DNA of 6,887 nt, taken from positions 1 to 6,887 of the forward strand of contig JAFGOG010000347.1 of NCBI GenBank assembly GCA_016926595.1, in the 5' to 3' direction. Both the position numbers and the translations under genes were made by a program. The notes beneath the pieces are model-generated. The model was not told the DNA's origin. It saw only the letters and a list, made by a program, of their open reading frames with translations, and searched no databases. This DNA comes from Anaerolineae bacterium. Its GTDB lineage: Bacteria > Chloroflexota > Anaerolineae > JAAYZQ01. Within the stretch, counting starts at the first letter, position 1, and every line of letters begins with the position of its first letter. Positions 1 through 5,777 of this stretch are shown here, piece after piece.

Positions 1-887
1 CCGGCCATCCGATCCAGGAGGTCGTCGTTCCAATCGGGGCCGATGCCCATCGTCACCAATTGGATACGCTGCAGCCCGGCCCAGCCGGCCTGCTCCAGGC
101 ACGCCTGGTCGTCGCCGTAGGTCTGGCCGTCGGTCAGGAGGATCAGCGAGCTGAACATGTCGTCGCGCCGCCAACGGCTCAGCTCCTCCAGGCCCATTTT
201 GAGTCCCTGCAGCAGCTCGGTGCCGCCATCGGCCTGGATGCGGCTGATCGCAGCCCGCGCCGCTGCCTTGTCCGCCGGCCACTGCCCGGGTACCGCTATC
301 TCGGCCCGGTCGCTGAAAGAGATCACCGACAGTATGTCGTTGTCACCTAACTGGTCGACGATATAACGCGCCGCCTCTTTGACCTGCTGTAATCGGGCCC
401 CTTTCATCGACGTGCTGCGGTCGAGGACCAGGCACAGGTTAAGCGGTATCCGGCGGCTCTCGATCCCTTCGGCGGACGAGATCTTGACCAGGATGTAGAG
501 GGTTTGGGATTCGCCCAGGCAGGGCAGCAGCTCGTGGCTCACGGTGGTGCTCAGCACAAGGGCCGGGGGGCGATCCAGCCCTTCCTGGCGCCGCCAGTGG
601 TCGTATGCCTCGCGCTGCTGGAAATCGGTGAGGAGATCGTAGGCTTCTTGGATCTCGCGAAAGCGCTCGGTGTCGCCGGTGGGCGCCTGTGCGCCCTCCT
701 CGACTGCTGGCTCAACCTGGCCGGCCTGTTCGGTGGGTTGGGGCTGGTCGCCGCGACGGGCGGCTGCGTCGGGGTGGTAACGCCGCGCCAACTGCCGGTA
801 GGCGCGCTTGATCGCCTGCTCGTCGGCGTCGGACGGGACGCCGAGGATGGCATAATAATCGCGCTCCGGATCGATCTCGGTCTTCAT
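1..887 (-). CDS. J-domain/VWA-domain fusion protein (3' end beyond window)
   Basis: This ORF stays open from an ATG at 885-887 to the left edge, giving 295 complete codons of a longer protein. Residues about 9-100 form a DnaJ-type J-domain: DYYAILGV opens it, helix II reads AIKRAYRQLARRY, the invariant HPD is H38-P39-D40, and RFREIQEAYDLL begins the last helices. A charged, low-complexity insert at about 43-74 separates HPD from helix III. Residues about 110-150 look like a beta-rich lead-in, followed by a VWA domain with an intact metal-ion-dependent adhesion site: D156-R-S158-T-S160, T223 in GGT and D253 in LLTDG. J-domains stimulate Hsp70 ATPase and VWA domains bind partners through a metal ion. 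No signal peptide or membrane segment is visible, so it is probably cytosolic. It lies 15 bp after the kinase stop and in the same frame, so co-transcription is very likely. The only SD-like bases (GAAGG) sit 2 nt from the ATG, so translational coupling is likely. The substrate is unknown and other C-terminal domains may lie off-window. Confidence 0.88.
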   Translation of the reverse strand, partial: MKTEIDPERDYYAILGVPSDADEQAIKRAYRQLARRYHPDAAARRGDQPQPTEQAGQVEPAVEEGAQAPTGDTERFREIQEAYDLLTDFQQREAYDHWRRQEGLDRPPALVLSTTVSHELLPCLGESQTLYILVKISSAEGIESRRIPLNLCLVLDRSTSMKGARLQQVKEAARYIVDQLGDNDILSVISFSDRAEIAVPGQWPADKAAARAAISRIQADGGTELLQGLKMGLEELSRWRRDDMFSSLILLTDGQTYGDDQACLEQAGWAGLQRIQLVTMGIGPDWNDDLLDRMA

Positions 888-902
888 GGCCTTCAGTGGC
901 AG

Positions 903-2807
903 CTATGTCGGCAGGGCATAGACGTTGTGGTCGTTCGAGCCGACATAGACCGTGTTGCTTACCACGATCGGCGACGATGGGACTGGACCGCCGGTCACGT
1001 AGCGCCAGCGGCTCCGGCCGTTGGCTGCCTCCACGGCATGGATCGCCCCATCGTTCGAGCCGACGTACAACACTCCGTCGCTCGCCGCGGGCGACGAGGC
1101 GATCGGGCTGCCGGCTTCGTACCGCCATACCTGGCGCCCCGTTTTGGCGTCCAGGCAGTACAGATAGCCGTCGGCCGAGCCAAAGCAGACATTGTCGTCG
1201 ATGACCACCGGCGATGACAGGATGGCCCCCTTGGTTCGAAAACGCCACATCGGCCAGCCAGAGCCGGCGTTTATGCTGTGCAGGCTGCCGTCGGCGGAAC
1301 CGACGAGAATCAGCACGTCATGAATTGCCGGCGAAGAGGTGACCCGGCGGTTGGTGTTGTACTTCCATTTGACCTGGCCGTTGCGCATTTCCACGGCATA
1401 GACAAATCCGTCGTCCGAACCGACGTAGATCATCTCGCCGGAAATGAGCGGCGAGGAGCGGATCGGGCCGGCCGTCTGGAAGCGCCATACGATCCGGCCT
1501 GACTGGGCATTGACGGCGTACAGGTGGCCGTCGTCGGAGCCGACAAAGGCGTGGCCATATTCAAGGCGCGGCGAGGAGCGGATCGGGCCGCCGACGGCGC
1601 AGGCCCATATCTCGTGACCGGTGCGGCAGGAGACGGCATACAGATGGCCGTCGTCGGAGCCGACCAACGCCTGGGTTTGGTAGATGGCCGGCGTTGACGC
1701 GATCCCGCTCTGTGTTGGGAACTTCCAGATAAAGGCGCCGCGCTCGGCGTCGAGAGCGTACAGGTTGTGGTCGTAGCTGCCGATGTACAGCACACCGTCG
1801 GCTACGCGAGGCGAGGATCGGACTTCGTCCTCGCAGCGAAAGGTCCATTTGGGCACGACATCCTGGGGTGCAGCGTTGGTCGCCAACCCGCCCAGGCCCG
1901 GCATCGCCGCCCGGCGTCCGGGCAGGGCCTTGCTCAGCGCCTGGGCCATTTCGGCTGCCGAGCTGTAACGGTCATCGAGGTCGTAGGCCAATGCCCTGTT
2001 GATGACGGCCTGGAACTCGGGCACGACGCTGGGGTTGAAGAGCTGGATGGGGCGCTCGTGAAAGGAGAATGGCGGCTCGAGCCGTGGGTCCCGGTTGGTA
2101 AGCAGGTGATGGAGCGTGGCGCTCAGGGCATACAGGTCGCCGCGCGGATCGGCCACACCCCGGTATTGCTCCGGCGGCGAGTAGCCTTCCGTGCCGATCA
2201 TCGTTCCGCGCTGGCCTTGCTCGAATACCTTGGCGATGCCAAAGTCGATGACCATGAGCCGCCCGTCGTGGCGGAGCATCAGGTTGTCCGGTTTCATGTC
2301 GCGAAAGATGACGGGTGGTTTTTGGCTGTGCAAATAGGTCAGCACGTCGCACACCTGGAGCGCCCAGTCGAGGACCCCCTCCTGCTCGAACGGCTTGCGG
2401 CGCTCGCTCAGGACTTCCTCCAGGGTCCGGCCGTCGACGAACTCCAGGACAAGGTAGCTGCGGTCGCTCTCGCTGAAAAAGTCAAAGATCTTGGGGATGG
2501 CCGGGTGGGACAGGCTGGCCAGGATATTGGCCTCGCGCTCGAAATTCTGGACGCTGATCTGCCGCAGGCGGGGGTCGGGGGCGTTGTTCATCATCTCCTT
2601 GACGGCGATGATGCGGCTGACCGCCCCGAAGCGCAGGTCGCGCGCCTGGTAGACGGCGCCCATGCCGCCGATGCCCTGCACGGCCAATATCTCGTACCGT
2701 TCTTGCAAGATCGTCTTGGCCGGCAGCGTGCCGTCTCTCCGCGCCGCCGCCGGCTCGTTTTCCGTAATCCTGCGCGTGTCTAGATTGCTAGCCAAGGCTA
2801 TATCCAC
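903..2807 (-). CDS. Ser/Thr protein kinase with C-terminal eight-bladed PQQ-like propeller
   Basis: This 634-residue protein begins with a Hanks-type (PknB-like) kinase at about residues 38-295. Visible motifs are the glycine loop G45-I-G-G-M-G50, the ATP-binding lysine K70 (AVKEM), the catalytic loop F168-R-D170-M-K172-P-D-N175, the D188-F-G190 metal motif and PPE at 211-213. The usual HRD histidine is Phe, but all catalytic residues are present, so it should be active. After a short linker, residues 321-634 contain eight repeats of exactly 40 residues, each with W-R/K-F/Y, SSP, VGSxDG and LYA patterns; this is a PQQ/quinoprotein-type beta-propeller. No membrane helix or signal peptide lies between kinase and propeller, unlike transmembrane PASTA kinases, so the whole protein appears cytosolic. 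The propeller may sense a ligand or bind proteins; which one is unknown. The start used is GTG (2805-2807). TTG at 2793-2795 is an alternative with a better-spaced SD-like GGTGGA. It heads an operon with the downstream J-VWA gene. Confidence 0.93.
   Translation of the reverse strand: MDIALASNLDTRRITENEPAAARRDGTLPAKTILQERYEILAVQGIGGMGAVYQARDLRFGAVSRIIAVKEMMNNAPDPRLRQISVQNFEREANILASLSHPAIPKIFDFFSESDRSYLVLEFVDGRTLEEVLSERRKPFEQEGVLDWALQVCDVLTYLHSQKPPVIFRDMKPDNLMLRHDGRLMVIDFGIAKVFEQGQRGTMIGTEGYSPPEQYRGVADPRGDLYALSATLHHLLTNRDPRLEPPFSFHERPIQLFNPSVVPEFQAVINRALAYDLDDRYSSAAEMAQALSKALPGRRAAMPGLGGLATNAAPQDVVPKWTFRCEDEVRSSPRVADGVLYIGSYDHNLYALDAERGAFIWKFPTQSGIASTPAIYQTQALVGSDDGHLYAVSCRTGHEIWACAVGGPIRSSPRLEYGHAFVGSDDGHLYAVNAQSGRIVWRFQTAGPIRSSPLISGEMIYVGSDDGFVYAVEMRNGQVKWKYNTNRRVTSSPAIHDVLILVGSADGSLHSINAGSGWPMWRFRTKGAILSSPVVIDDNVCFGSADGYLYCLDAKTGRQVWRYEAGSPIASSPAASDGVLYVGSNDGAIHAVEAANGRSRWRYVTGGPVPSSPIVVSNTVYVGSNDHNVYALPT
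906..1847 (-). repeat. 120-bp tandem repeat encoding propeller blades
   Basis: Seven full units and one nearly full unit of 120 bp encode the eight propeller blades of the kinase gene. The blade-opening tryptophans are at residues 321, 361, 401, 441, 481, 521, 561 and 601 with no insertion or deletion between units. Identity is also seen at DNA level: 23 identical bases at 1448-1470 and 1568-1590, and 20 identical bases at 1525-1544 and 1645-1664, both offset by exactly 120. This points to relatively recent duplication or gene conversion among blades 2 to 4. Blades 1 and 8 share a D-H-N variant of the D-G motif (GSYDHN, GSNDHN), which may reflect ring closure. Confidence 0.9.
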
Positions 2808-2827
2808 CCGGATCGATCTTGCAGACT

Positions 2828-2856
2828 ATTATACAGGCAATCTGCTATTCGTGCAA
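2828..2856 (-). promoter_or_regulatory. Sigma-70-type promoter of the kinase/J-VWA operon
   Basis: On the minus strand there is a perfect TATAAT -10 box (2828-2833) and a TTGCAC -35 box (2851-2856; TTG matches consensus), with exactly 17 bp between them. Transcription would begin near 2820-2822, only about 14 nt upstream of the GTG start, or about 27 nt upstream of the alternative TTG. The very short leader makes the start codon choice uncertain. Confidence 0.7.
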
Positions 2857-2943
2857 TCCCCCCGTAGTACTGTGTCGGGGTTGATGCCAATCCAGACGCC
2901 TGGCGCTTCCCAAGGAATGGCTCTCTTTCGCTGAAAGAACGGT

Positions 2944-2972
2944 TTGTGACGGGGCGGAGGGCATGGTATAAT
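2944..2972 (+). promoter_or_regulatory. Sigma-70-type promoter of rph
   Basis: TTGTGA (2944-2949, four of six matches to the -35 consensus) is followed after exactly 17 bp by a perfect TATAAT (2967-2972). TG at 2964-2965 forms an extended -10 element. The predicted transcript starts near 2979, giving a leader of about 60 nt. This rules out the in-frame upstream GTG at 2946 as the translation start. Confidence 0.8.
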
Positions 2973-3027
2973 CAGGGGGGCGACAGCCGCTGGCGGCATG
3001 GCCGGCGGTTAATCATGGTCCGCTATT

Positions 3028-3032
3028 GGAGG
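3028..3032 (+). promoter_or_regulatory. Ribosome binding site of rph
   Basis: GGAGG lies 6 nt before the ATG at 3039. It selects that start over the in-frame ATG at 3015 and the GTG at 2946, and agrees with the usual RNase PH N-terminus (M-R-x-D-G-R). Confidence 0.85.
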
Positions 3033-3038
3033 CTCAAG

Positions 3039-3749
3039 ATGCGAGTAGACGGCCGTCGCTGGGATGAGATGCGCCTGGTGCGGATGGCGCTGGGCTTTGT
3101 GCCCTATGCCGAGGGCTCGGTGCTAATCGAGGTGGGCGGGACGCGGGTGCTGTGTAATGCCAGCGTCGAAGAGTCGCTGCCGCGCTGGCGGCAGGGCAGC
3201 GGCGCAGGCTGGATCACCGCCGAGTATGCCATGCTGCCCCGCTCGACGCACCGGCGCACGCCGCGGGACGCCATGGGGCAAGCTGGGCGGACGCACGAGA
3301 TCCGGCGGCTGATCGGGCGCAGTCTGCGGGCGGTGGTCGATCTGGCCCGGCTGGGCGAACGGACGATCATCCTCGACTGCGACGTGATCCAGGCCGACGG
3401 CGGGACGCGGACGGCGGCCATCACCGGCAGCTATGTGGCGCTGGCGCTGGCGGTCGAGCGCCTGGCGGCAATAGGGCTGGCGCCAGGTGAGGTTTTGACC
3501 GGGCAGGTGGCGGCGGTCAGCCTGGGCTGGGTGGGCGGCCAACTGCTGCTCGACCTGTGCTATGCGGAGGATGCGGCGGCGACGGCCGATTTCAACATTG
3601 TCCTGACCGGCGACGGCCGGCTGATCGAGGTGCAGGGCACGGCGGAGGGGGAGCCGTTCAGCCGGCGGGCGCTCGACGCTGTGCTCGATCTGGCCGACAA
3701 GGGGATCGGAGAGCTGCTGGCGGCGCAGCGGCAGGCGCTTGGAAAGTGA
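3039..3749 (+). CDS. rph: Ribonuclease PH
   Basis: RNase PH is a phosphate-dependent 3'-5' exoribonuclease that trims nucleotides after the CCA end of tRNA precursors and acts as a hexameric ring in the cytoplasm. The 236-residue product matches the family length of about 240. It starts [12 protein letters not shown] and contains [11 protein letters not shown] (23-33), [12 protein letters not shown] (57-68), [20 protein letters not shown] (83-102), [19 protein letters not shown] (113-131) and [14 protein letters not shown] (197-210). The phosphate-site arginines correspond to R84 and R124, and the conserved acidic residues to D178 and D184. The loop before GRT is about two residues shorter than usual. 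A good RBS and promoter precede it, and a strong hairpin follows, so it appears to be monocistronic. No rdgB/XTP-pyrophosphatase gene follows, although that is a common neighbour elsewhere. Confidence 0.97.
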   Translation: MRVDGRRWDEMRLVRMALGFVPYAEGSVLIEVGGTRVLCNASVEESLPRWRQGSGAGWITAEYAMLPRSTHRRTPRDAMGQAGRTHEIRRLIGRSLRAVVDLARLGERTIILDCDVIQADGGTRTAAITGSYVALALAVERLAAIGLAPGEVLTGQVAAVSLGWVGGQLLLDLCYAEDAAATADFNIVLTGDGRLIEVQGTAEGEPFSRRALDAVLDLADKGIGELLAAQRQALGK

Positions 3750-3764
3750 TTGATCTTGGCGAAT

Positions 3765-3794
3765 AGCTGGCCGGGCGTGGTAGCCCGGCCAGCT
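3765..3794. terminator. Shared hairpin terminator between convergent rph and clpX
   Basis: There is a perfect 12-bp GC-rich stem (3765-3776 with 3783-3794) and a 6-nt loop. It begins 15 bp after the rph stop and lies 13 bp beyond the clpX stop. On the plus strand it is followed by a moderately T-rich stretch (ATTTGGTTCT); on the minus strand the following bases are not U-rich. It is therefore a better intrinsic terminator for rph, though the hairpin is present in both transcripts. Confidence 0.75.
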
Positions 3795-3807
3795 CGATTT
3801 GGTTCTG

Positions 3808-5109
3808 TCAGCCGGTTTCTTGCAGCGCCTGGTCGCCCCACGTTGCCGGCAGGTCCGATTTGGTGAGGAGCAGCGGGCGGGCCTTGCGCCGGATCGTCTC
3901 GCCGTTGACCACACACTTGACCACGTCGCGGCGGGAGGGCACTTCGTACATCACGTCGAGCAGCGTCTCCTCGATGATCGTTCGCAGCCCGCGCGCGCCG
4001 GTTTTGCGGCTCATCGCCTCCTCGGCGGCCGCTTCCAACGCGTCGTCGGTAAAGACCAGCTCCACGTTGTCGAGCTCGAACAGCCGGGTGAACTGCTTGA
4101 CCAGCGCGTTCTTTGGTTGGGTCAAAATGGCGATCATCGCCGCCTTGTCGAGCGGCTCGACGGTGACGACGACCGGCAGCCGCCCGACGAGCTCGGGGAT
4201 CAGGCCATAGGCCATCAGGTCGTCGGGCGCCGTCTCGTGCAGCAGCTCGGCGGCGGTCATCTCCTCGCGGCGGCGGCCTTCCTGACCGGCCGTAAAGCCC
4301 ACCCGGCCGCGGGCGCCGGTCCGCTCGGCGACGATCTTGTCCAGCCCTTCGAAGGTGCCGCCGCAGATGAACAGGATGTCGGTGCTGTTGACCCGGATGA
4401 ACTCCTGCTGGGGGTGCTTGCGGCCGCCGTGGGGCGGGACATTGACATAAGAGCCTTCGATGATCTTGAGCAGCGCCTGCTGCACCCCTTCGCCCGATAC
4501 GTCGCGGGTGATGCTGGGGTTGTCGCCCGACTTGCGGCCGATCTTGTCGATCTCGTCGATGTAGATGATCCCTTTCTCGGCCCGTTCCAGGTCATAGTCG
4601 GCGGCCTGGACCAGCCCGAGGAGGATGCTCTCAACGTCCTCGCCGACGTAGCCGGCCTCGGTCAGAGCGGTGGCGTCGGCGATGGAAAAGGGCACGTCGA
4701 GGGTCTTGGCCAGCGTCTGGGCCAGGAGGGTCTTGCCGCAGCCGGTGGGACCGATCAGCAGGATATTGCTCTTTTGCAGCTCGACGTCGCCCAGCTTGCC
4801 GCCAGCGTTGATCCGCTTGTAGTGGTTGTAGACGGCGACAGACAGGACCTTCTTGGCCTGCTCTTGGCCAATGACATACTCGTCCAGGCGGTGGTAGATC
4901 TCCCGAGGCGACGGCAGGCTGGACAGGTTGGCGACAGCCTGTTCGCTCTTTTCTTTCTGCCGCTCTTCGTCGAGGATCTCGACGCATAGAGCCACGCACT
5001 CGTTGCAGATATAGACCCCCTCAGGGCCGGAGATCAACCGGTCTACTTCTTCATAGCTGCGGCGGCAGAATGAGCATTGTTGCACATCGGGGGATGAACG
5101 GCGGCCCAT
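3808..5109 (-). CDS. clpX: ATP-dependent Clp protease ATP-binding subunit ClpX
   Basis: ClpX is the hexameric AAA+ unfoldase that feeds substrates into ClpP. The 433-residue product has the full family layout. The N-terminal zinc-binding domain has C12-x2-C15 and C35-x2-C38. Walker A is G120-PTGCGK-T127, the pore-1 loop is G153-Y-V-G-E-D158, Walker B is IIYIDEIDK at 181-189, the second pore loop is R230-K-H232 followed by PQQEF, an arginine is in ELVGR at 310, and sensor 2 is GARGLR at 371-376. The ClpP-docking tripeptide, usually I-G-F, reads V270-G-F272 here, a mild change. It starts 2 bp after the clpP stop, with AGAGG (5117-5121) inside the end of clpP as its RBS, so translation is probably coupled. 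It is the last gene of the tig-clpP-clpX set and ends at the shared hairpin. Confidence 0.98.
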   Translation of the reverse strand: MGRRSSPDVQQCSFCRRSYEEVDRLISGPEGVYICNECVALCVEILDEERQKEKSEQAVANLSSLPSPREIYHRLDEYVIGQEQAKKVLSVAVYNHYKRINAGGKLGDVELQKSNILLIGPTGCGKTLLAQTLAKTLDVPFSIADATALTEAGYVGEDVESILLGLVQAADYDLERAEKGIIYIDEIDKIGRKSGDNPSITRDVSGEGVQQALLKIIEGSYVNVPPHGGRKHPQQEFIRVNSTDILFICGGTFEGLDKIVAERTGARGRVGFTAGQEGRRREEMTAAELLHETAPDDLMAYGLIPELVGRLPVVVTVEPLDKAAMIAILTQPKNALVKQFTRLFELDNVELVFTDDALEAAAEEAMSRKTGARGLRTIIEETLLDVMYEVPSRRDVVKCVVNGETIRRKARPLLLTKSDLPATWGDQALQETG

Positions 5110-5111
5110 GA

Positions 5112-5735
5112 CTAATCCTCTTTCTTTTCTTCGCCTGGTTGTTCCTCCTGCGCTCCAGTAAGCACCTCGTCGATGATGCCGTACTCGACGGCGGCGGCCG
5201 GGTCCATGAAATAGTCCCGGTCAAAGTCCTCTGTGATCCGGGAGACAGGCTGGCCGGTATGTTTGGCCAGGATGTTGTGCAGCAGGTCCTGCATGCGCTT
5301 GAGTTCCTTGTACTGGATCTCTACATCGGGGGCATAGCCGCGCGCGCCGCCTCCGGCGGGGTGCATGTGGATCGTGGCGTGGGGCAGGGCCATGCGCTTG
5401 CCTCTGTGCCCGGCGGCCAGCAGCACGGTGCCGAGGCTGGCGGTCCAGCCGACGGCGATCGTCCGGATCGGGGCCCGGATCATCTGCATCGTGTCGTAGA
5501 CGGCCAGGCCAGGGTAGATCTCGCCGCCGGGGCAGTTCAGATAGAGCTGGATCTCGCGCTCTGGGTTTTGCTGGTCGAGGTAGAGCAGTTGGGCGACGAC
5601 CAGGTTTGCTATCTGGTCGTTAATCGGCGTGCCCAGGAAGACGATCCGCTCCTTGAGCAGCAGCGAATAAATGTCATAGGCGCGCTCGCCGCGGCCGGTG
5701 GTTTCGATGACCATTGGGATCAAGCTGTTGTCCAT
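5112..5735 (-). CDS. clpP: ATP-dependent Clp protease proteolytic subunit ClpP
   Basis: ClpP is the tetradecameric serine peptidase partner of ClpX. The 207-residue length is normal. The N-terminus [20 protein letters not shown] (4-23) is the conserved axial-loop region, and [13 protein letters not shown] is also recognisable. The catalytic triad is S100 (GWTASLG), H125 (IHMHPAGG) and D174 (DRDYF); the spacings of 25 and 74 equal those of the E. coli enzyme. Several near-active-site positions are unusual: N-C-P-G-G (67-71) replaces N-S-P-G-G, W-T replaces the common M-A before A-S, and the residues after the catalytic His are P-A rather than Q-P. The enzyme should still be active, but it belongs to a divergent type. 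AGGAG at 5744-5748, 8 nt from the ATG, fixes the start. It follows tig by 42 bp and precedes clpX by 2 bp. Confidence 0.97.
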   Translation of the reverse strand: MDNSLIPMVIETTGRGERAYDIYSLLLKERIVFLGTPINDQIANLVVAQLLYLDQQNPEREIQLYLNCPGGEIYPGLAVYDTMQMIRAPIRTIAVGWTASLGTVLLAAGHRGKRMALPHATIHMHPAGGGARGYAPDVEIQYKELKRMQDLLHNILAKHTGQPVSRITEDFDRDYFMDPAAAVEYGIIDEVLTGAQEEQPGEEKKED

Positions 5736-5766
5736 GATTCAATCTCCTGATTCTGGTTTGAGTAGC

Positions 5767-5772
5767 AGTATA
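5767..5772 (-). promoter_or_regulatory. Possible internal -10 element before clpP
   Basis: TATACT (minus strand) lies about 32 nt upstream of the clpP start in the tig-clpP gap, one base from the -10 consensus. No recognisable -35 box lies 16-18 bp upstream and there is no extended -10 TG. It might give clpPX some transcription independent of tig, or be chance. Confidence 0.25.
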
Positions 5773-5777
5773 CCAGC

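Larger units (their letters stand above)
2808..3038. other. Divergent intergenic control region
   Basis: This 231-bp gap between the kinase operon (minus) and rph (plus) is more AT-rich than the flanking genes near the kinase start and contains both outward promoters. Between the two -35 boxes (2857-2943) are two small inverted repeats: CCCCG/CGGGG arms at 2860-2864 and 2876-2880, and a 6-bp hairpin at 2924-2929/2933-2938 ending just upstream of the rph -35. Either could be an operator, but the arms are short and chance is a fair explanation. No RNA gene or convincing small ORF was recognised. Confidence 0.6.

Noticed and set aside
504..1217. 237-codon plus-strand frame crossing the J-VWA/kinase junction
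   Set aside because: It runs antisense across two well-supported genes and shows periodic sequence that merely mirrors the propeller repeats.
906..1847. 120-bp periodicity considered as a CRISPR array or non-coding tandem repeat
   Set aside because: The period is in frame, the units are diverged coding sequence with propeller motifs, and there is no repeat/spacer structure.
1767..2783. 338-codon open frame on the plus strand opposite the kinase
   Set aside because: It is a mirror frame of the kinase coding sequence, with no family resemblance in the product.
2986..2997. Small hairpin in the rph leader as a riboswitch or attenuator
   Set aside because: The usable stem is only about 4 bp with no alternative pairing or U-tract, so it does not support a regulatory RNA.
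2946..3038. N-terminal extension of RNase PH from GTG 2946
   Set aside because: The extension overlaps the -10 promoter box, and the ATG at 3039 has an ideal RBS and matches the family N-terminus.
3799..4989. 396-codon open frame on the plus strand opposite clpX
   Set aside because: It is the GC-rich antisense shadow of clpX; its product is low-complexity L/V/D/G-rich with no recognisable domain, and clpX itself is unambiguous.
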